From assembly GCF_000515335.1 (NCBI RefSeq), contig NZ_KI911563.1, positions 2,876,936 through 2,940,935 of the forward strand: 64,000 bases of DNA, written 5' to 3'. Origin of the DNA: Cohnella panacarvi Gsoil 349 (GTDB lineage: Bacteria; Bacillota; Bacilli; Paenibacillales; Paenibacillaceae). The position numbers were made by a program, and so were the translations under genes. Below the pieces are notes generated by a model. The model worked only from the letters and a program-made list of their open reading frames with translations, made no database searches and had not been told where the DNA came from. Shown piece after piece: positions 40,913 through 48,356 of this stretch (the first letter of the stretch is position 1; every line of letters starts with the position of its first letter).

Positions 40913-42225
40913 TAGAGAAGGGCAAATCGCTATTGCTTGCGGTGCTCGTCGTGCTGAGTCTCGTGCAAAGCTACATGCTCGCGTACAGCACGCCTTACAT
41001 GGACGCCAAAGAGAAATCGGAATTTAATTACGTGAAGGCCGAACCGCTGGGAGACGAAGAGACGGTCGAGAACTTGATCTTCCCCGAACAGCTCGTGCTG
41101 CATATGGGCGACGACAAGCATACCGTATTTTTCCCCGGGACGAAGCCTTATTATGATCTCATTCTTCTAAAGCTGAGCGACCGCGCGTTCAAAGGCATTC
41201 AGCTAGGGTCGTACAATTCGGTGGATTGGGACCAGGTGCGCCGCGAGGACAAAGGGGTCGAGCTCCGATTCGCGCGGGCGATTCCGTTCGACCTGCTGCA
41301 ACGCGTGTTCCGAATCGACGGGGACTTCTTGTTCTCGGGAGATTCGATCGATAAGATCTGGATTTACGCCAGCAAGGGACGCGATGAAGTGAGGACGTTC
41401 TTCTTCAGCGCGGACGGACGCAACGTCTACGAGGCGCTGCGCGCCGACTTAACGCCGCAAGACGTAGAGGGTTACGTCGGTTTCGGCCAATACTGGGATT
41501 CTTACTCGTCCACCGACGGGCAGGTTTACGTGCCGGATCAGCCGGTGTCTCGTATTTTCTCGATGCAAATTGCTTACAACCGATATTCGATCGAGCAAAT
41601 CAAGGAGAATTTGTTCACCGATCCGGGGACGACGAAGACGATTCAAGATAATCCGGCCGGACCGCAATATTATACCGATTCGAAGCGCGGGCTGAAGATC
41701 GAGCCGGACAGCGGCTGGATGTCCTTCACGGACACCGTAGCGCCGACGACGACGGGCGAGAACGACTATATCGACAACGTCCTTTCGGCAATCAGTTTCA
41801 TTAACCAGCACGGCGGTTGGAACGGCAAGCATGCGCTGAGCCAGGAAGTCCAATCGGATTCGGCTAGTATCGTACGGTTCCAGCAGTATTATAACGAGGC
41901 TCCGATCCTTTCGGGCTCGAATCTGCGCCTAGGGTACATGCAGCTTGCCATGCAGCAGGGCGTCGTCTCGTCCTATGAGCGCTCATTGCTCGTTCTGGGA
42001 GACGAAGTGACGAACAAAGCCGCAAGGCAGTTGCCGGGCGGAGACGTTCTTCGCAAGCTAATCAACCAGGTACGGGCACCGGGAAGGGACATTGAATCGC
42101 TGTTCCCGGCGTACCGTCCCGTGCTTAAGGACGATAAACTCACTTTAATGCCGGTGTGGGGCATTCGCTTCAGAGGCGGCGAGGTCGAGATTCTAACGGA
42201 TTCGATTCCGGCGCCGGCCAAGTGA
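40909..42225 (+). CDS. yycH: WalK regulator YycH
   Basis: A 438-residue protein with a single N-terminal membrane segment (LLLAVLVVLSLVQSYMLAYS) and a large extracytoplasmic domain. In Bacillus, YycH and YycI form a membrane complex that restrains WalK. Sequence conservation within the family is low; the assignment rests on topology, length and position between walK and yycI. Its start overlaps the walK stop in ATGA. Confidence 0.93.
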   Translation: MIEKGKSLLLAVLVVLSLVQSYMLAYSTPYMDAKEKSEFNYVKAEPLGDEETVENLIFPEQLVLHMGDDKHTVFFPGTKPYYDLILLKLSDRAFKGIQLGSYNSVDWDQVRREDKGVELRFARAIPFDLLQRVFRIDGDFLFSGDSIDKIWIYASKGRDEVRTFFFSADGRNVYEALRADLTPQDVEGYVGFGQYWDSYSSTDGQVYVPDQPVSRIFSMQIAYNRYSIEQIKENLFTDPGTTKTIQDNPAGPQYYTDSKRGLKIEPDSGWMSFTDTVAPTTTGENDYIDNVLSAISFINQHGGWNGKHALSQEVQSDSASIVRFQQYYNEAPILSGSNLRLGYMQLAMQQGVVSSYERSLLVLGDEVTNKAARQLPGGDVLRKLINQVRAPGRDIESLFPAYRPVLKDDKLTLMPVWGIRFRGGEVEILTDSIPAPAK

Positions 42226-42264
42226 GGCGGATGAGGCGAACGCGCGAGGGAAGGAGGGGATGAC

Positions 42265-43029
42265 ATGGACTGGAGAAGAGCGAAAAGCGTACTGATCGTC
42301 TCCTTCTTCATGCTGAACGTCTTGCTGGGCTATCAGTTATGGACGGAGTGGCGGGAGAGGCTCAATACGACGGTCGATTGGACGTCCTTGTCTCCCGAAA
42401 CCCAGCAAATCATGCGCGAGAAGAATATTGCGTTCTTGGCCGAGGCCAAAATTCCGACGGATACGCCGACGATGAGCAGCGAGTTGACCTACTCGTTCAA
42501 ACAACGCATCGCGACGAGCGCCAGCGAGCGGGTTGCGTTCGCGCAGCCGCCGGAGACGCGGGTCGTCTACAACGAGCAGGAGCTTAAGACGGCGCTTGGC
42601 GGCATCGTCCCGGATCTTGGCTCCTACCAATTCGATTACCCGGGCAGCCGGCAAGGCGTCTTCGTATTTAACCGGGTAGTCGGCGGATATCCGATGTTCA
42701 AAATCCACATGGAATTGTTCTATAGCGAGCAGCGGATTCTGGCGTACAGCCAGGATATCATCGAGCTAATGCCGAGCGAAGGTGCGAAGGATCAGCAGGT
42801 GCTGCCAGCTTCCAAGGCGATCGCCAACCTGATCGAACGCAACTTGCCGGTAGGTTCGACGATCAAGGAAATCAAGCTCGGATATTACGGCGAGATCTTC
42901 CCCGATGCGGAGAGACAAGTGTCCGCGCCTTCTTGGCGGGTGTTGCTGGAGAACGGCGAGACGTATTACGTGAATGCGATTAATGCTGAAGTCGCAACAG
43001 AGAAAATAGACGCCGCCGCAGCGCCATAG
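42265..43029 (+). CDS. yycI: WalK regulator YycI
   Basis: A 254-residue protein starting MDWRRAKSVLIVSFFMLNVLLGYQLW, a membrane anchor (first residues given in part), followed by an extracytoplasmic domain with GSRQGVFVFNRVVGGYPMF and a C-terminal WRVLLENGETYYVNAINAE block. It partners YycH in regulating WalK. It lies 39 nt after yycH, with AAGGAGGGGATGAC before the ATG. Confidence 0.94.
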   Translation: MDWRRAKSVLIVSFFMLNVLLGYQLWTEWRERLNTTVDWTSLSPETQQIMREKNIAFLAEAKIPTDTPTMSSELTYSFKQRIATSASERVAFAQPPETRVVYNEQELKTALGGIVPDLGSYQFDYPGSRQGVFVFNRVVGGYPMFKIHMELFYSEQRILAYSQDIIELMPSEGAKDQQVLPASKAIANLIERNLPVGSTIKEIKLGYYGEIFPDAERQVSAPSWRVLLENGETYYVNAINAEVATEKIDAAAAP

Positions 43030-43083
43030 GATGCATATCCGGGTGCAAGGGACGTTCAACGATTCAGGGAGAGGAATCTGACG

Positions 43084-43893
43084 ATGGGACTTCGGTTTAC
43101 GGTACTGGCCAGCGGCTCGACCGGCAACGCGACCGTCGTGTCTACGGATGCGGCGACGGTGCTTGTCGATGTCGGGTTAAGCGGCAAGAAGATAGAGGAG
43201 CTCATGAAGGAGCGGGACGTGTCCGGACGTGATCTGGACGCGATCTTCGTCACTCATGAACACTCCGATCATATTAAAGGGCTCGGGGCGTTCGCCCGCA
43301 AATACGAGCTGCCCGTGTACGCGAACGAGAAGACGTGGGCGGCGATGCAACGGCACGTCGGGGAGCTGGCGGACACGCAGCGAAGAATAATGCCCGCGGA
43401 CAGCGTCATGGAAATCGCGGACCTGCGCATCGAGTCCTACGCGATCTCCCACGATGCGGCGGAACCCGTCGGCTATTGCTTCTCCGCGGACGGCGCGAAG
43501 CTGAGCTTGGCGACCGATCTCGGCTACGTCAGCGACAAGGTCATGCGCCAGCTGCAGCAGTCCGACGTCCTCGTGCTGGAGTCGAACCATGACGTCAATA
43601 TGCTTCGCATGGGGAGATACCCATGGAACATCAAGCGGCGTATCCTCGGCGACGAGGGGCATCTGTCGAACGAAGCGGCCGGAGACGCGCTATGCAAGCT
43701 GCTGAACGGCAGCCTAAAGCGCGTGTATTTGGCGCATCTTAGCCAGGAGCACAACTTAATGGACCTAGCCAAACTGACGGTAGATAACGTGCTGCAAGAC
43801 AACGGGATTTTCTATCGGAAGCATGAACTTGTCTTGTGCGATACGCACTATGATCGTCCTACGTTATGGGATACGGTTAAGCTAGCGAATTAA
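43084..43893 (+). CDS. yycJ: MBL-fold hydrolase YycJ (WalJ)
   Basis: A 269-residue metallo-beta-lactamase-fold protein with the HxHxDH metal motif in FVTHEHSDHIKG, GSTGNATVVSTD near the N terminus, SYAISHDAAEPVGY, TDLGYVSD and the late AHLSQEHNLMDLA. The family is linked to coordination of cell division, wall metabolism and DNA repair in Firmicutes. It is the last gene of the wal operon. Confidence 0.95.
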   Translation: MGLRFTVLASGSTGNATVVSTDAATVLVDVGLSGKKIEELMKERDVSGRDLDAIFVTHEHSDHIKGLGAFARKYELPVYANEKTWAAMQRHVGELADTQRRIMPADSVMEIADLRIESYAISHDAAEPVGYCFSADGAKLSLATDLGYVSDKVMRQLQQSDVLVLESNHDVNMLRMGRYPWNIKRRILGDEGHLSNEAAGDALCKLLNGSLKRVYLAHLSQEHNLMDLAKLTVDNVLQDNGIFYRKHELVLCDTHYDRPTLWDTVKLAN

Positions 43894-43906
43894 TAGAAAT
43901 AATAGC

Positions 43907-44107
43907 TTACAAGAGAAGCTGGCGATCGAGCTCGGCCTCCATCTCCGCGGCCTTCTTGCGGATTTCGTCAGCCGAGAGCAAGCCCTTCTCCACGAGCAGC
44001 TCGATCAGCGTGCTCAGCGCGAGCAGTTGTCTGTAATGGTCGCCCTTAAGATCCGAAAGCCGGGAAGCGAGATCAAGATAATGCCAACCGTATGCCGCGT
44101 TATTCAT
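43907..44107 (-). CDS. Small protein of unknown function
   Basis: A 66-residue, predicted all-helical protein (YGWHYLDLASRLSDLKGDHY at the N terminus, LLVEKGLLSADEIRKKAAEM later). I do not recognise a family. The 'VEKGLLSADEI' pattern recalls short helical segments of nitrile-hydratase-beta-like proteins, but that is weak. The start ATG has AAAGGAAGGATC upstream. It is on the minus strand between yycJ and htrA, 13 nt from the yycJ stop. Confidence 0.65.
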   Translation of the reverse strand: MNNAAYGWHYLDLASRLSDLKGDHYRQLLALSTLIELLVEKGLLSADEIRKKAAEMEAELDRQLLL

Positions 44108-44183
44108 TCATGATCCTTCCTTTCTTTTCATAGGAATTATGAGAGACTTTTCGCTTGAATAACGATTCAGTTCGGGTTAAATT

Positions 44184-44192
44184 TGCTATACT
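44184..44192 (+). promoter_or_regulatory. Extended -10 promoter of htrA
   Basis: TGCTATACT fits the extended -10 form. No strong -35 is visible. It lies about 135 nt before the htrA start; the 219-nt gap otherwise holds no gene. Confidence 0.5.
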
Positions 44193-44326
44193 TGTGTTAC
44201 ACCGTCTCTTCTAGCGAATCTATTACTATTCTAGTCAAAATCCAATGAAACATTCCTGGTTTTCTTACCGATAACAACAGACGGTCCGGACCGCCGCGAA
44301 GGTCCCAGAAGAGGATGGTGATCGGC

Positions 44327-45649
44327 ATGAGCTTGTTCAAAGACGATTTTTATAGTACGCGTGTATCCAAGAGATCAAGGCTCGGCGATCGCCGCGGTTC
44401 CCGGTTCTCCGGCGGCGGAATGCGACAAGGTTCGGCATTGCGGGTGGCGCTCATTTCATCGCTTGCCAGCTCCGCGTTCGTGCTGATCCTCTTCCTGACT
44501 TTGAGCGGCGGGGGCAATGAGACGCAAGTCAGCAAGCCCGCCATTACGGGTACGCAGACGCTGGTCGAGACGTCCGAACGGATTATTGCGGCATCCGAGA
44601 AAGTCAGGCCGGCCGTCGTCAGCATCATCAACATGACGGAGAATGCGTTGAAGCTGCAGGACGAGGACGTCGATTGGACGGACGAAGAATACATCCCGGA
44701 GAACGCAAGCCTCGGATCCGGCGTTATTTTCAAGAAAGAAAACGGTCTGGCCTATATCATTACGAACGCGCACGTGATTCAGGACTCCGCCCAAGTGCAG
44801 GCGGTGCTCGTCGACGGCAAGCGCAAGGACGCCACCATCGTCGGACACGATCTCGTAACCGACCTCGCGGTGCTGTCGGTTGACGACGAAGGCATCGATA
44901 CGGTCGTCGAGATCGGCAAGTCGGAGAAGCTTCGCGTCGGCGAGATGGTCATCGCGATCGGCAATCCGCTCGGATTCGGCGACACGCTTACGCAAGGCAT
45001 CGTATCCTCGACGCATCGGATCATTCCGGTGTCGCTGAATCAAGACGGCAATTACGACTGGGAGCAGGAGGTCATTCAGACCGATGCGGCGATCAACCAA
45101 GGCAACAGCGGCGGCGCCTTAATCGATCTGAACGGCAAGCTGGTCGGCATCAACAGCATGAAGGTAGCGGAATACGGCGTTGAAGGCATCGGATTCGCGA
45201 TTCCGATCGACGACGCGATGCCGATCTTGAGCACGCTGCTCGAGGACGGCGAGATCGTTAGACCGTATATGGGCGTTTACACGATGGATTTGGCGGCCTA
45301 CCTCGACAGTCAGCCTGACGAAGAAGAGGCCGTCGAAGACGAGGAAGACGAAGAGTACTTGGAAGAGGAAGAGGACGGCGCATTCGAAGACCCTGCTCCT
45401 GAGCTTCCCAAAGACGTGAAGAACGGCGTTATCGTGTTGGAAGCGGTCGGACCGGCGAAGGCAGCGGGATTGGAGTTCAACGACGTCATCGTCGAGCTCG
45501 ACGGCCATCCGATCAAGAGCACGATGGACCTTCGCAAATATTTGTATAAGTCCAAGAAGATCGGGGAATCGCTTACAGTAACGTATTATCGAGACGGGAA
45601 AAAGTCCGAATTGACCGTGCAACTGGCGGAGAAGGAAGAAGAAGAATAA
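44327..45649 (+). CDS. htrA: HtrA-type serine protease with PDZ domain
   Basis: A 440-residue membrane-anchored S1C protease. The N terminus is cytoplasmic and basic, and the TM spans about 39-60. The protease domain has the catalytic triad His149 (TNAHV), Asp179 (TDLAVL) and Ser261 (GNSGGAL), with a PDZ domain at about 363-435. Between them is a very acidic insert (residues 330-360). It degrades misfolded exported proteins. I start at ATG 44327 rather than 44315, because spacing to GAGGATGGTG fits better. An htrA gene after yycJ is the usual Firmicute context. Confidence 0.94.
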   Translation: MSLFKDDFYSTRVSKRSRLGDRRGSRFSGGGMRQGSALRVALISSLASSAFVLILFLTLSGGGNETQVSKPAITGTQTLVETSERIIAASEKVRPAVVSIINMTENALKLQDEDVDWTDEEYIPENASLGSGVIFKKENGLAYIITNAHVIQDSAQVQAVLVDGKRKDATIVGHDLVTDLAVLSVDDEGIDTVVEIGKSEKLRVGEMVIAIGNPLGFGDTLTQGIVSSTHRIIPVSLNQDGNYDWEQEVIQTDAAINQGNSGGALIDLNGKLVGINSMKVAEYGVEGIGFAIPIDDAMPILSTLLEDGEIVRPYMGVYTMDLAAYLDSQPDEEEAVEDEEDEEYLEEEEDGAFEDPAPELPKDVKNGVIVLEAVGPAKAAGLEFNDVIVELDGHPIKSTMDLRKYLYKSKKIGESLTVTYYRDGKKSELTVQLAEKEEEE

Positions 45650-45700
45650 TAACGGGCGACGCCCGTACATCATCGGACGTGGACGGAAAGGAACACACGC

Positions 45701-45868
45701 ATGTACTGTGTATGCCGCGAGCACGTAGAGCTTGCGATCGATAAATTCGTGGATGAATACGAAGACGCGCCTGATCTGGTCAACCTGCAGACGACGTCGT
45801 TCTCGGCGTGGCAGCCCCCGGAGCAATGCGAATGGTGCGGCAAGCCGGTCGAAATATTGGTGGTGTAA
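45701..45868 (+). CDS. CxxH/CxxC protein (BA_5709-like family)
   Basis: A 55-residue protein starting MYCVCREHVELAIDKFVDEY, with the CxxH-type motif at Cys5/His8 and a C-terminal CEWCGKPVEILVV with CxxC. These four residues make a probable zinc site. Family members are small Firmicute proteins of unknown function, often beside htrA. The start ATG follows AAGGAACACACGC. It lies 51 nt after htrA and before a strong terminator. Confidence 0.85.
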   Translation: MYCVCREHVELAIDKFVDEYEDAPDLVNLQTTSFSAWQPPEQCEWCGKPVEILVV

Positions 45869-45872
45869 CGAT

Positions 45873-45906
45873 AACCGCTGTCCCCGAGGGGATGGCGGTT
45901 TTTTCT
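45873..45906 (+). terminator. Terminator after the CxxH/CxxC gene
   Basis: AACCGCTGTCCCC/GGGGATGGCGGTT with a 2-nt apparent loop, followed by TTTTTTC. Confidence 0.85.
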
Positions 45907-45930
45907 ATCGCGAAATCCTCTGAAGTGGCG

Positions 45931-46114
45931 AATAACAGCATATCGATAGTAATTTTTGGAGATTCAACGTGACTGGAGCTAATAACAACAAATCGACAGT
46001 TATTCGGCCGCGGTTACGGAAATTGACGAGTTTCGGTCGGAAATAACTACAGATCGCTGTTATTCGGGGCAGATATCACCAAACAAGTCGAAATAAATGC
46101 AAATGGTTGTTATT
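45931..46114. repeat. Four imperfect palindromic repeats, AATAAC/GTTATT family
   Basis: Copies lie at 45931-45954, 45981-46004, 46042-46064 and 46092-46114. Each has AATAAC-type and GTTATT-type ends around a CAnATCG-like centre. The spacers differ (about 26-37 nt). The rest of the 388-nt gap before the leader peptide holds only the promoter at 46186. Confidence 0.75.
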
Positions 46115-46185
46115 ATTTGATCGTTGGGTAGTGGGGCTGATCTCTACGGCACCTAAAAAAGGTCTAAATTTGTTCACACACCCCG

Positions 46186-46215
46186 TTGACAGCCGGAGGG
46201 AACGGGTGGTAAAGT
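46186..46215 (+). promoter_or_regulatory. Promoter of the leader peptide/bmrCD unit
   Basis: A perfect -35 TTGACA (46186-46191), an 18-bp spacer and -10 TAAAGT (46210-46215), 42 nt before the leader-peptide ATG. Confidence 0.75.
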
Positions 46216-46256
46216 GACACATATAACTTTGATGAACGGAAGGGAGGGTTACGAAC

Positions 46257-46346
46257 ATGCGCAACAAAAACTTCGACGCGGCATTGATGTTGCAACATGC
46301 AGCATACAATCGGCATGAACGTAACCTTCTCGCGAATCTGATCTAG
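46257..46346 (+). CDS. 29-residue leader peptide before bmrCD
   Basis: A short frame starting MRNKNFDAAL and ending ERNLLANLI, with a full GGGAGGG ribosome binding site 8 nt before its ATG. It lies between a strong promoter and two terminator hairpins. In B. subtilis, bmrCD is preceded by the leader peptide BmrB, whose translation controls a terminator. This frame occupies the equivalent position. I do not see clear residue similarity to BmrB. The peptide is polar, without a run of one amino acid, so stalling by antibiotics rather than by amino-acid starvation would be expected. Confidence 0.72.
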   Translation: MRNKNFDAALMLQHAAYNRHERNLLANLI

Positions 46347-46396
46347 TCGCTTCGCATGCGGGGGCCCGAGCGGCTCCGCTACGACGCGCAAGATTG

Positions 46397-46436
46397 GCGC
46401 ACGGTTACGATTGTCGTAATCGTGCGCTTTTCTTTT
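46397..46436 (+). terminator. Leader terminator 1 (attenuator)
   Basis: A 14-bp stem (46397-46410 with 46414-46427, one G-U pair) with loop TTG, followed by TTTTCTTTT. Its left arm can instead pair with GCGC at 46386-46389, a possible antiterminator. Confidence 0.85.
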
Positions 46437-46510
46437 GTCTTCCGAAGGCCGGCTTGGGCTGCGATCCTATCGATCGCTTGCGCGAGCCTGCAGCCGGCTT
46501 CGGATCGCAA

Positions 46511-46545
46511 AGGGGCGTATCGCTTACGGCGATGCGTCCTTTTTC
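46511..46545 (+). terminator. Leader terminator 2 (attenuator)
   Basis: An imperfect stem AGGGGCGTATCGC/GCGATGCGTCCT with one bulge and a T tract, ending 35 nt before bmrC. Between the two terminators, CCGAAGGCCGGCT (from about 46442) can pair with AGCCGGCTTCGG, and TGCGATCC with GGATCGCA, so alternative folds overlap. Confidence 0.7.
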
Positions 46546-46579
46546 TGTCTTGTCATCATCGAGAGAGGTGTTCTCATAT

Positions 46580-48331
46580 ATGTTCATCGTACTTAAGAAG
46601 TTAAGCTGGTATTTCAGAATGCAATGGAAAAGGTACTCTATAGCGATTTTCTTACTGATTATCGTCGGCATCATCGATGTCATTCCACCCAAGCTGATCG
46701 GTTATACGATCGACGGAATTTCAGAAGGGACGCTGACCAGCGATCGGCTTACCGAAGTGTTGTTGTTCTGGGTCGGATTGACGATAGCCAGTTACGGACT
46801 CTCGTATATATGGCTGTATCAGCTGTTCGGAGGCGCGTTCGTGCTCGAACGCATGCTGCGTTCGCGGCTCATGCGGCACTTCCTCAGAATGTCGCCGACG
46901 TTCTACGAACGTAACCGTACGGGCGACCTGATGGCCCGGGCCACGAACGATCTCGGAGCGGTGTCGACGACTGCGGGCTTCGGCATTCTGACGCTGATCG
47001 ATTCGACGCTGTTCATGCTGACGATTCTGTTCATGATGATTTTCTTCATCAGTTGGAAGCTGACGTTGGCGGCGTTGCTGCCGCTGCCGATCATGGCGCT
47101 TTGCATGACTTACTTCGGCAAGAAGATTCACGATCGCTTCATGAAGCAACAGGACGCGTTCGGCAATCTGAACGATCAAGTGCTGGAATCGGTATCGGGC
47201 GTGCGAGTCGTACGGGCGTTCGTGCAGGAGGAGGCGGACCGCGCGCGGTTCAGCCGCACGACGGACGATGTGTACGCGCGTAATATCGCGGTTACGAAGA
47301 TCGATTCGTTGTTCGAGCCGACCGTTAAGCTGCTCGTCGGTCTTAGTTACCTCATCGGCCTCTGCTACGGCGCGGTGCTCGTGTATAACAGCGAAATTAC
47401 GTTGGGCGAGATGATCTCGTTCAACATGTTCCTCGGGATGCTGATCTGGCCGATGTTCGCGATCGGCGAGCTCATTAATATTATGCAGCGCGGCAACGCC
47501 TCGTTGGACCGCATCAGCGAGACGCTCGGCGTGAAGCCCGACGTCAAGGACGCCGAGTCGCCAAGCCCGATCGACGTGCCTGAATCCATCGCGTTCGACG
47601 CGGTGACGTTCAAATATCCGTCCTCTTCGATCGATAATCTGGTCGATATCTCGCTTGCGCTTCGCCGCGGGCAGACGCTAGGAATCGTCGGGCGGACGGG
47701 AAGCGGCAAGACGACGCTGCTCAAGCAGTTGCTGCGAGAGTATCCGACAGGTCAAGGCACCGTTAGCGTTGGCGGCGTTCCGATCGAAGAAGTGGAGCTT
47801 GCGCGCTTGCGCGGTTGGATCGGCTACGTGCCGCAGCAACCGATCTTGTTCAGCAAGACGATCCGCGAGAATATTTATTTCGGCGCCGAAGACGGAGCGT
47901 CCGACGAAGCGCGGCTGAATCGCGCGCTCGAGCTGGCCTCGTTCCGCAAGGACATTACGTTCCTGCCGGAAGGGCTGGAGACGCTCGTCGGCGAGAAGGG
48001 CGTGGCGCTGTCCGGCGGCCAGAAGCAGCGGGTCAGCATCGCTCGGGCGGTGATCGCCGACCCGGAAATTCTCATGCTGGACGACGCGCTGTCGGCAGTC
48101 GACGCGAAGACCGAAGCCGAGATTCTCGAAGGCATCCGGACCGAGCGCGCGGGCAAGACGACGCTCATCTCGACGCACAGGCTGTCCGCGGTTCAGCACG
48201 CCGATTGGATTATCGTGCTGGACGAAGGCCGCATCACGGAGCAAGGTACGCACGAGCAGCTGCTTGAGCTCGGCGGTTGGTACAAAGAACAATATGATCG
48301 TCAGCAGCTCGCCGAGATCGTAGAAGGCTAA
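46580..48331 (+). CDS. bmrC: Heterodimeric multidrug ABC exporter subunit BmrC (YheI)
   Basis: A 583-residue half-transporter: six membrane segments, then an ATPase. It begins MFIVLKKLSWYF and contains RTGDLMARATNDL and FGILTLIDSTLFM. The NBD has Walker A GRTGSGKTTLL, signature LSGGQKQR and Walker B ILMLDDALSAVD, with Asp where the catalytic Glu is expected; this marks the degenerate site typical of this subunit. I recall close similarity to B. subtilis YheI/BmrC (585 residues). I start at ATG 46580 (GAGAGGTG upstream), not at the longer frame that runs through the terminators. Paired with the next gene. Confidence 0.93.
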   Translation: MFIVLKKLSWYFRMQWKRYSIAIFLLIIVGIIDVIPPKLIGYTIDGISEGTLTSDRLTEVLLFWVGLTIASYGLSYIWLYQLFGGAFVLERMLRSRLMRHFLRMSPTFYERNRTGDLMARATNDLGAVSTTAGFGILTLIDSTLFMLTILFMMIFFISWKLTLAALLPLPIMALCMTYFGKKIHDRFMKQQDAFGNLNDQVLESVSGVRVVRAFVQEEADRARFSRTTDDVYARNIAVTKIDSLFEPTVKLLVGLSYLIGLCYGAVLVYNSEITLGEMISFNMFLGMLIWPMFAIGELINIMQRGNASLDRISETLGVKPDVKDAESPSPIDVPESIAFDAVTFKYPSSSIDNLVDISLALRRGQTLGIVGRTGSGKTTLLKQLLREYPTGQGTVSVGGVPIEEVELARLRGWIGYVPQQPILFSKTIRENIYFGAEDGASDEARLNRALELASFRKDITFLPEGLETLVGEKGVALSGGQKQRVSIARAVIADPEILMLDDALSAVDAKTEAEILEGIRTERAGKTTLISTHRLSAVQHADWIIVLDEGRITEQGTHEQLLELGGWYKEQYDRQQLAEIVEG

Positions 48332-48356
48332 CGAAGAAACGAAGGTGACAACCCCA

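Noticed and set aside
46394..46579. An N-terminal extension of bmrC beginning in the leader
   Set aside because: It would run through both terminators, lacks a ribosome binding site and has no resemblance to the family N terminus.
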